Source: Acidobacteriota bacterium
GTDB taxonomy: Bacteria > Acidobacteriota > Vicinamibacteria > Vicinamibacterales > JAFNAJ01
DNA length: 24,272 nucleotides
Direction: 5' to 3'
NCBI GenBank assembly: GCA_017860085.1
Contig: JAFNAJ010000010.1
Location: 1 to 24,272 of the forward strand
Under the pieces are notes generated by a model, which was not told the DNA's origin, did no database searches, and worked only from the letters and a program-made list of their open reading frames with translations. Every line of letters starts with the position of its first letter. Within the stretch, counting starts at the first letter, position 1. Made by a program: the position numbers and the translations under genes. Positions 1-9,287 of this stretch are shown piece by piece.

Positions 1-1253
1 AAGTCGCCCGCCCTGGCGAACTCGTACGCCTCGAGGAACATGTCGATTGTCGCGTCGCCGTTGATGTGCAGGGTCAGCGGCACGTTCATGTCGTAGACCT
101 GCGTGACCAGCTTGTTGAGCGTCTCCTGCGGCATCGTCGGCTCGCCGCGCCAGTTCTTCTCGCCGCCGGGGCCGCCGGTCAGGTACGGGGTGCTGAAGTA
201 GGCCGTCTTGCCCTGGGGCGAACCATCGGCCGTGATCTTCACGCCGCCGATCTTGAGGTGGTTGTCGTACTTGCCCCAGCCGCTCACCGGGTTGGCCGCG
301 ACGACCTTCTCGAGGTCGGTCATGAACGGGTAGGCGACAACGTCGATGATGTTCGCGCCGGCGGCCGTCGCCCGCTGCATCAGCTCGAGCTCGGACGCGT
401 GCGTCGCGCCCTCGTGGGCCAGGGTCACGCCAAACGAGGCGTAGATCCCCTGGGCGGCTGTCGTGAACTCCGCCTCCTGCTCGAGGGTGGGCTTGGGGAG
501 CCCCGCGAACACGGGAAGGTACGCCGTCTCCATGATGAGGCCGTAGGGCTCCGGCGTTCCTGGCTTGCGGACGATCACGCCGCCTGCCGGGGTCTTCGTC
601 TTCGCCGAGATGTCGAACTGCTTCAGGGCGAGGCTGTTGAGCACGCCGCCGTGCATCGACACGTGGCCGACGATCACCGGGTTGTCGGGAAAGGCCTTGT
701 CGAGATGGTCGCGGTTGAGCAGGTTGCCCTTCGGCATGACGTTCTCGTCGTAGCCGTAGGCCTGGATCAACTCACCCTTGGGGAGCTTCCGCTCCTCGGC
801 GAACTTCTTCAGCGCGGTTACGATCGCGTCGGGGTCCGTTCCGGGGCCCGCCGGCGGCGCGTACAGATTCACCTGGTTGGCCACCGTCAACGCGCTGACG
901 TAGTGGCCGTGTGCGTCGATGAAGCTCGGGATCAGCGTCCTGCCAGCGAGATCCACGACCTTCGTTGCTGTCCCCCGGTGCGCCTTCTCGATGTCGGCGC
1001 GGGTGCCGACGGCGAGGATCCTGCCGTCCTTCACGGCCAGAGCCTCGACGGTCGGCTGGGCGTCGTTCACCGTGACGATGTCGCCGCCGGTGTAGATCGC
1101 GTCGGCGTCGTGCGCCGACGCCGGCGCGGCACCACCACCCGCACCCGACTGCGCAGGTGTTCCTGACTGGCTGCACGCCACCGTCGCCGCCAGCGCGGCG
1201 GCCGCCGCCACCGGCGCCACACTGCGAATGCCCCAACCGGATCGCTTCTCCAT
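1..1253 (-). CDS. YtcJ-like metal-dependent amidohydrolase, exported lipoprotein (3' end beyond window)
   Basis: Amidohydrolase-superfamily enzyme of the Amidohydro_3/YtcJ type, which hydrolyses amide or similar C-N bonds with a metal centre; the substrate cannot be read from sequence. The reading frame is open from an ATG at 1253 to the left edge (417 codons seen; relatives are about 540-600 aa, so the C-terminus is missing). The N-terminus is a lipoprotein-type signal (basic MEKR, Ala-rich core, then TVAC), so the protein probably sits in the periplasm on a membrane. The N-terminal beta-sandwich start (IYTGGDIVTVND) is followed by FIDAHGH, with metal ligands H115 and H117, and later LHINGDA, typical of the family. 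The start is supported by an AGGGAG ribosome site 6 nt upstream. It is transcribed away from the TetR gene. The family is clear, the exact reaction is not. Confidence 0.9.
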   Translation of the reverse strand, partial: MEKRSGWGIRSVAPVAAAAALAATVACSQSGTPAQSGAGGGAAPASAHDADAIYTGGDIVTVNDAQPTVEALAVKDGRILAVGTRADIEKAHRGTATKVVDLAGRTLIPSFIDAHGHYVSALTVANQVNLYAPPAGPGTDPDAIVTALKKFAEERKLPKGELIQAYGYDENVMPKGNLLNRDHLDKAFPDNPVIVGHVSMHGGVLNSLALKQFDISAKTKTPAGGVIVRKPGTPEPYGLIMETAYLPVFAGLPKPTLEQEAEFTTAAQGIYASFGVTLAHEGATHASELELMQRATAAGANIIDVVAYPFMTDLEKVVAANPVSGWGKYDNHLKIGGVKITADGSPQGKTAYFSTPYLTGGPGGEKNWRGEPTMPQETLNKLVTQVYDMNVPLTLHINGDATIDMFLEAYEFARAGD

Positions 1254-1269
1254 TGCATCTCCCTCTATC

Positions 1270-1285
1270 TGGCCCTGAAGGGCCA
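1270..1285 (-). promoter_or_regulatory. Hairpin in the 5' leader of the amidohydrolase gene
   Basis: A perfect inverted repeat (TGGCCC, 4-nt loop, GGGCCA) lies about 16 nt upstream of the amidohydrolase start codon and just upstream of its ribosome-binding site. In the transcript it would fold into a short GC-rich stem. No T-tract follows, so it is not a convincing terminator. It may stabilise the mRNA or affect ribosome access; no role is shown. Confidence 0.35.
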
Positions 1286-1424
1286 GCCCACGCAGGCCCC
1301 TCGTCCCCTGACCGGTCATTATCCGTCCTTCCGCCGGGGCCTCGCCGCTGCCCGTCAACCAACTGCGCCGATACCGCTGACGCGAGCACCCGCGCGACCT
1401 CGGACCAGTTCTTTCCGGCCCTGC

Positions 1425-1466
1425 TGCCTGGTGCTCGATCTGCGGATGCCCGGTGCGTCGGGCCTC
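1425..1466 (+). pseudogene. Relic of a response-regulator receiver domain
   Basis: Fourteen codons in the intergenic region read CLVLDLRMPGASGL, followed by D. This is the phospho-acceptor Asp segment of FixJ/NarL-type receiver domains, usually CLVLDxRMPGxSGLxL. Neither the upstream nor the downstream sequence continues as a receiver domain in any frame I translated, and there is no DDD acidic pocket or LuxR-type HTH. It therefore looks like a remnant of a decayed or recombined gene. The match is short, but too specific to be an obvious accident. Confidence 0.4.
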
Positions 1467-1517
1467 GACCGCCCGGCGTGCTCGGGTCGGAACCTCTCCC
1501 CGTCGCACAGCGTCATA

Positions 1518-1543
1518 GGCAAGCAAGTGGTTACTTGCATGCC
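1518..1543. promoter_or_regulatory. 26-bp palindrome, probable TetR operator
   Basis: Arms GGCAAGCAAGT (1518-1528) and ACTTGCATGCC (1533-1543) are separated by GGTT and pair with a single mismatch; the inner GCAAGT/ACTTGC pairs perfectly. The site lies 21 bp before the tetR start codon, in the gap between the divergent amidohydrolase and the tetR-efflux operon. Size, symmetry and place fit a TetR-dimer operator, so autoregulation of the whole efflux operon is likely. Binding by this TetR is inferred. Confidence 0.65.
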
Positions 1544-1564
1544 GCCCGGCTGCCCCCGCACCCC

Positions 1565-2158
1565 ATGGACGTCCGCGACCAGCTGATTCACGCCGCGCTG
1601 CAGGTGTACTCGCAGGGCGGCAGCCGCGGCGCCACCACCCGACGCATTGCCGAGCTCGCCGCGGTGAACGAGGTCACCCTCTTCCGCCACTTCGGCTCGA
1701 AGGACGCGTTGATCTCGGCCGCACTCGGCTGGCTGGCCGAGCGAGCCCTCGCGCTGCGCCTGCCCGAGCAGCCGTCGAACCCCCGCGCCGAACTCACGGC
1801 GTTCTGCCGAGCCCACCACCGCGGCATCTACGAGAACCGCGCGCTCATCCGCAAGACGATGGCGGAGTTCGAGGAACATCCCGAGGGCGCGGCCGTGGCG
1901 CGCGAGATCACGGCCGGGATCGAGCGCGAGCTGCAGGGCTACCTGTCGCGACTTCGCCGTGCCGGGAGAGCGGGGGGGCGATGGCGTATCGGGACCGCCA
2001 CCGCCATGCTGATGGGGACCTTGTTTGCCGATGCGGTCGGCCGCGACTGCATGCCCGAGCGCTATCCCGCCTCGGCGGACCAGGCCGTGGCCGAGTACGT
2101 CGAGCTCTTCCTGCGAGCCGTGGGCGCGACGCCAGCGTCTCGCGCCATATCCCGATGA
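1565..2158 (+). CDS. TetR/AcrR-family transcriptional regulator of the efflux operon
   Basis: A 197-aa protein with a TetR-type N-terminal helix-turn-helix at about residues 8-50. It contains ATTRRIAELAAVNEVTLFRH followed by FGSKDALI, the classic TetR_N signature with the recognition helix ending in LFRHFGSK. The C-terminal part is an all-helical ligand-binding and dimerisation domain, with the variable sequence normal for this family. It is the first gene of a co-directional set with an outer-membrane factor, adaptor and RND permease, so it most likely represses that pump and itself through the palindrome at 1518-1543. No purine-rich ribosome site precedes the ATG at 1565. This start was chosen because the conserved HTH begins within a few residues, and upstream in-frame sequence reads as non-coding. 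The inducer is unknown. Confidence 0.88.
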   Translation: MDVRDQLIHAALQVYSQGGSRGATTRRIAELAAVNEVTLFRHFGSKDALISAALGWLAERALALRLPEQPSNPRAELTAFCRAHHRGIYENRALIRKTMAEFEEHPEGAAVAREITAGIERELQGYLSRLRRAGRAGGRWRIGTATAMLMGTLFADAVGRDCMPERYPASADQAVAEYVELFLRAVGATPASRAISR

Positions 2159-2165
2159 GGAGGTG
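2158..2165 (+). promoter_or_regulatory. Strong Shine-Dalgarno deciding the TolC-like start
   Basis: AGGAGGTG overlaps the tetR stop codon and ends 7 nt before a GTG at 2173. It argues for GTG 2173 as the start of the outer-membrane factor rather than the ATG at 2155, which lies in front of it, or the ATG at 2209, which has no comparable site. Confidence 0.65.
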
Positions 2166-2172
2166 CCTTTCC

Positions 2173-3819
2173 GTGTCCGCCGAGCCCGGTAAGCATCGCA
2201 TTGGTTTCATGAGGGAACAGCCCCTGCCTGCGATCCTCGCGGTCCTGCTCACCGTCGCGATGTTCGGGCCCGCCGTCGTCCTGGCACAGGTGCCCGACGG
2301 AGCCGCGCGCGCACCTGAGCGCGTGGTCCTGACGCTCGACGATGCGTTGGCCGTGGCCGAGGCTCGGAGCGAGCAGGTGGCCATTGCCGCAGCGGGGGTC
2401 GACCGCGCCCGAGGTGGCGAACGGCTCGCGAGGAGCGAGCGTTTCCCCCAGCTGTACGGCGCGGCCTCCTACGATCGGTCGCTCGCCTCGGAATTCGAGG
2501 GCCTGTTCGATTCGGCCGATTCGGGCGCGTCGTGCGATCCGCTGCAGGCGAACCCGGATGCGCCGCTCGCCGACCGCGTGGCCGAGCTCGAGCGCGCCTA
2601 CGGGTGTGAGCCATCCAGCGGGTTCTTCGGCGACGACGTCGAGCTGCCGTTCGGCCGCAAGGACACCTATCGCCTGAACCTCGTCCTGACCCAGGCGCTC
2701 TACGCGGGCGGACGCATTGCGGCACAGGAGCGACAGGCACGACTCGCGCGCGAGAATGCGAGCCTCGCGCTTTCCTCGACACGGGCCCAGCTCGCACTCG
2801 ACGTGACGCGGGCGTTCCTCGACGCGGCCCTGGGCGACCGCCTGGTGGCGATCGCGCAGGCCGCGTACGAGCAGGCCGATCGCGCTCTCGACCAGACGCG
2901 CGCCCAGCGCCAGGCCGGCCGTTTGTCGGAGTTCGAGCTGTTGCGTGCGCAGGTGGACCGCGACACGCTGCAGCCCGAGGTGATCAGGCGCCGGGCGTCA
3001 CGCGAGCTGGCCTACCTGCAGCTGAAACAGCTGCTCGAGCTTCCGTCTTCGATGGACGTGCAGCTCGCCGCCGTCCTCGAGAGCGACGTCGCGCCAGCCG
3101 AGCGCTTCGGTGCCGCGATTGCCGAGGTCGAGGGTGGCGTCGTGTCCCGCGAACGCAGCGGCGTCACGCAGGCCGAGCAGGCGGTGACGATCAACGAGGC
3201 CGGCGTGCGCATCGCGCGGGCCGAGCGCCTGCCCAGCGTTTCACTCGTCTCCTCCTACGGGCTGGTCAACTACTCGGGCGTGCCGGCCTTCGACGATTTC
3301 CGGACGAACTGGACGCTGGGAGCGCTGGTGCAGGTACCGCTCCTCACCGGTGGGCGTCTCGCGGCCAACGAAGCGATCGCCCGGGCCGATGTCGAGGAGG
3401 CTCGTCAACGTGTGAAGCTCGCACGCGAGCTGGCCGACCTCGACGTTGAAAGCGCGCGCCAGGAACTGGCGTCGGCGCGAGCTGCCTTCGACGCGACGGC
3501 CGGCACGATTCGTCAGGCCGCACGGGCCTACGAGATCGCCGAGCTCCGCTACCGCGAAGGGCTCTCGACGCAACTCGAGCTTTCCGACGCCCGCCTGCTC
3601 CTGCAGCAGGCCGAGGCCAACCGCGCAGTCGCCGGCCGCGACCTGCAGCTCGCGCGGGTCCGCCTCGCCTTGCTGCCCGATCTGCCCCTCACCACGACCG
3701 GTGCGGCAGGTGGGGCCGCGGCAGGGCAGCGGCTCGTCACGGCGCTTTCCGCGTCTGGCGCCACCGGTGCGGCCGGCGGTGGTACCCCAACGTCGATAGC
3801 AGGAGTGCAACAGCGATGA
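2173..3819 (+). CDS. TolC-family outer-membrane efflux protein
   Basis: Outer-membrane channel component of a tripartite efflux pump; trimers of this family form a beta-barrel with a periplasmic alpha-helical tunnel. From the GTG start the product is 548 aa. A long n-region precedes a hydrophobic core (AILAVLLTVAMFGPAVVLA), with signal cleavage likely before Gln39. Two OEP repeats follow. The first starts at LTLDDALAVAEARS and includes a barrel strand ending LNLVLTQALYAGGRI. The second has SLVSSYGLVNYSG, then LGALVQVPLLTGGRL and a long coiled-coil helix. An insertion in the first repeat carries two Cys residues (SGASCDP, YGCEPS) that could form a disulfide in a surface loop. The C-terminal 40 residues are Ala/Gly-rich and probably disordered. 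Its stop overlaps the adaptor start by 4 nt (ATGA), showing translational coupling. Confidence 0.9.
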   Translation: MSAEPGKHRIGFMREQPLPAILAVLLTVAMFGPAVVLAQVPDGAARAPERVVLTLDDALAVAEARSEQVAIAAAGVDRARGGERLARSERFPQLYGAASYDRSLASEFEGLFDSADSGASCDPLQANPDAPLADRVAELERAYGCEPSSGFFGDDVELPFGRKDTYRLNLVLTQALYAGGRIAAQERQARLARENASLALSSTRAQLALDVTRAFLDAALGDRLVAIAQAAYEQADRALDQTRAQRQAGRLSEFELLRAQVDRDTLQPEVIRRRASRELAYLQLKQLLELPSSMDVQLAAVLESDVAPAERFGAAIAEVEGGVVSRERSGVTQAEQAVTINEAGVRIARAERLPSVSLVSSYGLVNYSGVPAFDDFRTNWTLGALVQVPLLTGGRLAANEAIARADVEEARQRVKLARELADLDVESARQELASARAAFDATAGTIRQAARAYEIAELRYREGLSTQLELSDARLLLQQAEANRAVAGRDLQLARVRLALLPDLPLTTTGAAGGAAAGQRLVTALSASGATGAAGGGTPTSIAGVQQR

Positions 3820-4943
3820 TCCGAGGACGAATCGTTTCGAGGTGGGGATCGCTCGTCGCGCTCGGCGTGGCCGCCGCGGCCTCGGCGGCCTGCGGGCGGC
3901 CGGGAACAGGTGGAGAGGCGAGACCGGCCGAGCCGGCCGTGGTCGAGATTGGCCCGGAGAACGTGGTGACCGTGGTCCGCGAGGAGATCCGCGTCGGGCC
4001 CCTCGTATCCGGCGAGCTACGACCCATGCACGAAGCCCGCGTGCGCGCGGAGATTGGGGGCGCCGTCCTCAGGGTCGTGCCCGAGGAAGGGCAGTTGGTG
4101 ACGAAGGGCGCGCTCCTCGCCGTGATCGAGGCCCCGACGCAGCGCGACGCAGTGACGTCGGCGCAGTCGTCCCTCCGCTCGGCCGAGCAGTCCCTGGCGG
4201 TAGCCACGCGCGAGGCACAGCGCGCCGAAACCCTGCTCGCGGCAGGGGCCATCGCCGAGCGCGACCTCGATCTCGCGCGCAACGCCGCCACGGCGGCCCA
4301 GGCGCAGGTCGCCGACGCGCGCACACGGCTCATCTCAGCCGAGAAGACCCTCGGCGATGCCACGGTCCGCGCACCGATGACCGGCATCGTCAGCCGCCGG
4401 CACGTCGGCGCGGGTGACGTGGTTGGCCCTGGCGCCGAGCTCTACACGATCATCGATCCGTCGAGCATGCTGCTCGAGGCGAGCGTGCCGTCGGGTGAGC
4501 TCGCGGCGGTCAAGTTGGGGGCCCCCGTCGTGTTCGAGGTTCGAGGCTACCCCGGTCAGACATTCGAGGGACACATCGAGCGCATCAGCCCCGTGGCCGA
4601 TCCGGTGACGCGGCAGGTACCGATCTTCGTGGACATCCCCAACAGCGGGTCACAGCTCGTGGCCGGCCTCTTCGCCGAGGGCCGCATTGCCCGCGAGACA
4701 CGGATGGCCCTCGTCGTGCCAGACACGGCCGTCAACACGGCCGGCGCACGTCCCTGGGTGATGCGCGTGCGCGGCGACGTGGCCGAGCGGGTGGACGTGA
4801 CGTTAGGACTCCGCGACGAGCGGACTGAGCGCGTCGAGATCACCGGAGCCGTTGCTGAAGGCGATCGCCTCCTCGTGGGCGCGGCCCAGGGCATCAGCCC
4901 GGGCACCCCCATCCGGGTTCGCGAACCTCAGCCAGGGGAGTAG
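3816..4943 (+). CDS. RND efflux periplasmic adaptor (HlyD/MFP family), lipoprotein
   Basis: A 375-aa membrane-fusion protein that bridges the inner-membrane RND permease and the TolC-like channel. The signal sequence ends in SAAC (Cys26), so it is probably lipid-anchored like AcrA. In order it has the first half of the biotinyl-lipoyl domain (about 45-100, with GGAVLRVVPEEGQLVTKGALL), a helical hairpin rich in Ala/Glu/Arg (about 105-180, the docking surface for the TolC tunnel), the second lipoyl half (TVRAPMTGIVSRRHVGAGDV), a beta-barrel domain (about 215-290) and the membrane-proximal domain. All parts look intact and the length is normal. AGGAG lies 10 nt before the ATG. The permease GTG starts 4 nt after its stop. 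Confidence 0.93.
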   Translation: MIRGRIVSRWGSLVALGVAAAASAACGRPGTGGEARPAEPAVVEIGPENVVTVVREEIRVGPLVSGELRPMHEARVRAEIGGAVLRVVPEEGQLVTKGALLAVIEAPTQRDAVTSAQSSLRSAEQSLAVATREAQRAETLLAAGAIAERDLDLARNAATAAQAQVADARTRLISAEKTLGDATVRAPMTGIVSRRHVGAGDVVGPGAELYTIIDPSSMLLEASVPSGELAAVKLGAPVVFEVRGYPGQTFEGHIERISPVADPVTRQVPIFVDIPNSGSQLVAGLFAEGRIARETRMALVVPDTAVNTAGARPWVMRVRGDVAERVDVTLGLRDERTERVEITGAVAEGDRLLVGAAQGISPGTPIRVREPQPGE

Positions 4944-4946
4944 GCC

Positions 4947-6623
4947 GTGTACATCTCCGACCTCGCAATCCGCCGGCCGGTCGTCACCGTCGTCGCGATG
5001 CTGGCGCTGGTCGTGTTCGGCCTCTTCGCGCTCTTCGCGCTGAAGACCGACGAGTTCCCCGACGTGTCGCCTCCCATCGTGTCGGTGACGATCCCGTACC
5101 CCGGCGCCTCGCCCGACACCGTGGAACGCGAAGTGATCGACCCCATCGAGGAGGCCATCTCCGCCATCAGCGGCGTGGACAGGATCACCTCGTCGTCGCT
5201 CGACAGCTTTGGAGTGATGACCGTCGAGTTCGTGTTTGCGAAGGACCTGCAGGAGGCATCGCAGGACATCCGCGATGCCATCTCTCAGATTCGCGCGGAC
5301 CTGCCGCCAGAGATGGAGGAGCCCATCCTCGCCCGGTTCGATCCGAACGACTTCCCCATCGTGCAGTTGGCGCTGGCCTCGCGCACGCTGGGCGGCGGCG
5401 AGCTGACGCGCATCGCCGATCCCGGGCTCACGCGCGCCCTGCGCAGCGTGCCTGGTGTCGCAGAGGTCCGGGTGGTCGGCGGCGTCGAGCGCGAGCTCAC
5501 GGTCGAGCTCGACCCCAGGGCCCTCCGGACGGCCGGCGTGAGCGTGGGGGAGGTCGTGCAGGCGCTGCAGACGCAGAACCTGGCCGCGCCGGTCGGGCGC
5601 CTCAACCGGCCGCTCGAGGAGCGCACCGTCAGGTTGAGGGGCCGCCTCGACCGCCCCGCGGACTTCGAGCGGCTCGTGGTGGCTCAGCGCAATGGGAGGC
5701 TGATCCGACTCGGCGACATCGCAACGGCCAAGGACGGAACGGAGGAGCCGCGCAGCGCCGCGTTCTACAACGGCCAGGAGGCCGTTGGCATCGAGATCAT
5801 CAAGGCCGACGGGTTCAGCACCACCGACGTGAGCGCGCGCGTCGGCGCACGGGTGGCACAACTCCGGACCACGCTGCCCGCCGAGGTCGAGTTGCTCGTG
5901 GCGAGCGACGCCGGCCCGCGCGTGGCCAACTCGGTGGCCGACGTCGAGGCGGCGCTCATCGAGGGCGCCGTGCTCACCGTGCTCGTGGTGTTCCTGTTCC
6001 TGAACTCGTGGCGGTCCACCGTGATCACCGGGCTGGCCCTGCCGGTCTCGGTGCTGGCCTCGTTCATCGCCGTGTGGATGTTCGGGTTCACGCTGAACAC
6101 GATGTCGCTGCTGGGCCTGTCGCTGGCGATCGGCATCCTCATCGACGATGCGATCGTGGTGCGCGAGAACATCGTGCGTCACGTCGAGATGGGGAAGGAC
6201 CACCTCACGGCGTCCCGCGAAGGCACGTCCGAGATTGGCCTCGCGGTGGCCGCCACGACGCTGTCGATCGTGGTCGTGTTCATTCCCATCGCGTTCATCG
6301 GCGGCCTCGGTGGACAGTGGTTCAAGCCGTTCGCGCTCACCATCGCGTGTTCGGTGCTGGTCTCGCTGTTCGTCTCGTTCTCGCTCGACCCGATGCTCTC
6401 GGCCTACTGGCCTGATCCGCACGTGCCTCTCGAGCGCCGTGCCTGGCTCTCACGCATCCTGGCGCGGTTCAACGCGTGGTTCGATCGCCAGGCGGAGGGT
6501 TACAATTCCCGAGTCCGACAACTCGGAGTTCCTGATCAACGTCGAGACGCCACCCGGGTCGAGCATCGACTACACGAAGGTGAAGGCGCTCGAGGCGGCG
6601 CGTCTGGCGCGCGCCCTGCCTGA
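4947..6623 (+). pseudogene. RND efflux permease, N-terminal part (frameshifted)
   Basis: The amino-terminal half of an HAE-1/AcrB-like inner-membrane proton-drug antiporter. A GTG start at 4947 sits behind GGGGAG. The product begins MYISDLAIRRPVVTVVAMLA (TM1), then the first porter/docking loop, then TM2-TM6. TM4 carries the proton-relay pair D400-D401 in GILIDDAIVV, so this half looks functional. Family homology stops after GYNSRV (codon 6513-6515); beyond it the frame reads 36 unrelated residues to a stop at 6621-6623. The rest of the permease continues in another frame from about 6508. Downstream of TM6 the usual stretch with TM7 and the start of the second porter loop is absent. This is either a real inactivating deletion or an assembly or sequencing error; the high conservation of both halves suggests recent damage or artefact. 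Confidence 0.85.
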
Positions 6624-7977
6624 GGTGGCCTACACCTATACGACCGTGGGCGGGAGGACGGGTGCGGTGGACGAGGCCACCGTGTTCGTGCGGCTGACGC
6701 CCAAGTCGTCGCGCAGCCGGCACCAGACCGATGTGGAGAGCGCGCTGCGCGCGCACCTGATCCGCCTCGGCGGCGTGACGGCGAGCATCGGCAGCGGCAA
6801 CTTCGAGAATCAGAAGCAGATCCAGCTGCAGCTGCAGGGGCCAGACTCCCGAGAACTGACGCGCCTGGCCGAGCGGATGAAGCGCGAAGTCGAGCAGGTG
6901 CCAGGCGCTGTGGACGTGGGCCTGTCGACACGCGGACAGAAGCCCGAGGTCGAGGTGGCGCTCGACCGTGCGCTCGCGGGCACGGTCGGGATCACGGTGG
7001 GCCAGGTGGCCCAGACCCTGCGCGTGGCGTTCGCCGGGCTCGACGTGGGCGACTGGGTGGACCCGAGCGGCGAGACCCGCGACGTCTACGTGCGGCTCAC
7101 CCCCGAGGCGCGCCGGAACCCATCCGACCTCGCCAAGCTGCCGCTGTTCGTCACCGACGGTGAGGGCCGGAGCGTGAGCGTGCCGATCGATCAGATCGCC
7201 ACGATCTCGCCGGGACTCGGCCCGGCCAGAATCGATCACCTCGATCGCGAGCGCGTGGTGGCCGTGCAGGCCAACACCGACGGCCGCCCGCTCTCGGACG
7301 TGATCACCGAGGTGAATCGCCGGTTGGCCGATGTGCCGCTGCCTGCCGGCTACAGCCTGCGGCAGGGCGGCGAGACCGAGGAGCAGCAGGAGGTATTCGG
7401 GCAGATCTTCGCCGCGCTGGGCCTGGCCATCCTGCTGATGTACCTGGTGCTCGTGGTGCAGTTCGGGTCGTTCCTCGACCCAATCGCGATCATGATCTCG
7501 CTGCCGCTCTCGCTCATTGGCGTCATGCTGGCGCTGCTCGTCACCGGCTCGACGATCAACATCATGAGCATGATCGGCGTCATCCTGCTGATGGGCATCG
7601 TCGCGAAGAACGCCATCCTGCTCATCGACTTTGCGAAGTCGTCGGAGGAGCAAGGCATGCCGCGGCGCGAGGCCATCATCGAGGCTGGGCGCGTGCGGCT
7701 GCGCCCGATCCTGATGACGACCTTCGCGCTCATCGCGGGGATGATTCCGATTGCCATCGGTGCCGGGGAGGGAGCTGACTTCCGGGCGCCGCTGGGCCAG
7801 GCGGTGATCGGCGGCGTCATCACGTCCACCGTGCTGACGCTGCTGGTGATCCCGACCTTCTACGACATTCTCTGTGGTTGGCGCGACTGGCTCATGGCGC
7901 GCGTGACGGGTCGGCGGCCGGCACGCTTCGTGGAACCGGGAGTCGTCCCGCCGGGACTTGGGCCCGACCGGTCCTGA
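6508..7977 (+). pseudogene. RND efflux permease, C-terminal part (out of frame with the N-terminal part)
   Basis: The second half of the same RND permease, in the +1 frame relative to the first. It begins PESDNSEFLINVETPPGSS, which in intact homologues follows TM7, continues through the second porter/docking loop and ends with TM8-TM12. TM10 contains GIVAKNAILLIDFAK; the Lys (codon 7606-7608) is the partner of the TM4 aspartates. No plausible start codon or ribosome site lies at the head of this segment, so it is not an independent gene. Adding both halves gives about 1,012 residues against roughly 1,030-1,060 in the family, so roughly 30-50 residues, including TM7, are missing as well as the frame. 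No efficient terminator is evident after the TGA at 7975-7977. Confidence 0.85.
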
Positions 7978-8097
7978 GTCGCCTCGACAGACTCGCCCGT
8001 CCTGAAGAAGCGCCTGTCGCCAGGCGGCCGGAGGGTCTAGCGGACCGCGCTCGCACGGCGACTTGGCCCGCCACCGCCGTGGTAGAGTCTGGGGCTG

Positions 8098-9287
8098 ATG
8101 AATCCTTCTCCGTCCGATCTTCGCGAGCGTGTTCGTGCGTTCGTGCGGGACGAGCTGTTCCCGCTCGAGCCGGCGTTTCTCAACGCGCCCCTGTCGGAGG
8201 TCGGGCCTCGGCTCGACGCGCTGAGGGCCCGGGTGAGAGAGATGGGCCTGTCGACGCCTTCGCTGCCGAGGGCCTGGGGCGGGCTGGGGCTGTCGCTGAC
8301 CGAGTTTGCCTCGATGAGCGAGGAGCTCGGCCGGTCGCCTCTCGGGCACTACGTCTTCAACTGCGCCGCGCCGGACATCGGCAACATGGAGCTGCTACTG
8401 CACCACGGGAGCCAGGCGCAGCAGGCGCGCTGGCTGCGGCCCCTGGTTGACGGTCGCATCCGGAGCTGCTTCGGCATGACCGAACCGGAGCATGCCGGCT
8501 CGAACCCCGTGATGCTGAGCACGACCGCCGTCAGGGATGGCGACGACTACGTGATCAACGGCCACAAGTGGTTTGCGTCGTCGGCCGAGGGTGCCGCGCT
8601 CTGCGTCGTGATGGCGGTGACCGATCCCGGTGCGGCGCCCCACGCGCGCGCCAGCCAGATCATCGTGCCCACCGATGCGCCGGGCTACCGGCTGGTGAGG
8701 AACATCCCCGTCATGGGGCACGTTGGCGAGCAGTACTTCAGCCACGGCGAGCTGCGATTCGACAACTGCCGCGTGCCGGTCGGGAACCGCATCGGGGCCG
8801 AGGGCGCTGGGTTTGCGCTGGCCCAGGAACGCCTGGGGCCCGGGCGCATCCACCACACGATGCGGTGGATTGGCATGGCCGAGCGAGCGTTCGATCTGAT
8901 GTGCGAACGTGCCGCCCGGCGCGAGATCAAGCCGGGGCAGCCGCTGGCGACGCGCCAGGCGGTGCAGTTCATGGTTGCCGACAGCCGGGCCGAGATCCAC
9001 GCGGCCAGGCTGATGGTGCTCGATGCCGCCGCGAAGATCGACCGCGAGGGCCCGAAGGCGGCGCGCCACGAGATCTCGATGATCAAGTTCTTCGTCGCCA
9101 ACGTGCTGCAGCGGGTCGTGGACCGCGCCATCCAGGTGCACGGCGGTCTTGGGGTGACCGACGACACCGTGCTGTCGTTCTTCTATCGCGCCGAGCGGGC
9201 GGCGCGGATCTACGACGGGCCTGACGAGGTGCACCGGGGCGTGCTGGCGCGCCAGGCGCTCAGGCCGTACGGCGTCGAGGTCGAGCT

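Noticed and set aside
66..1166. Long open frame on the plus strand (366 codons)
   Set aside because: The opposite strand encodes a clear amidohydrolase with family motifs; the plus-strand product is Arg/Val/Gly-rich, has no domain and is a high-GC antisense shadow.
8011..8026. Hairpin CGCCTG-TCGC-CAGGCG after the permease, possible terminator
   Set aside because: The stem is only 6 bp and is followed by GC-rich sequence with no T-tract, so a Rho-independent terminator is not supported.
4803..8349. Two very long minus-strand open frames (539 and 626 codons) opposite the RND permease
   Set aside because: Their translations are Arg/His/Glu/Gln-rich with no recognisable motif, while the plus strand carries the permease; stop codons are simply rare in antisense GC-rich DNA.
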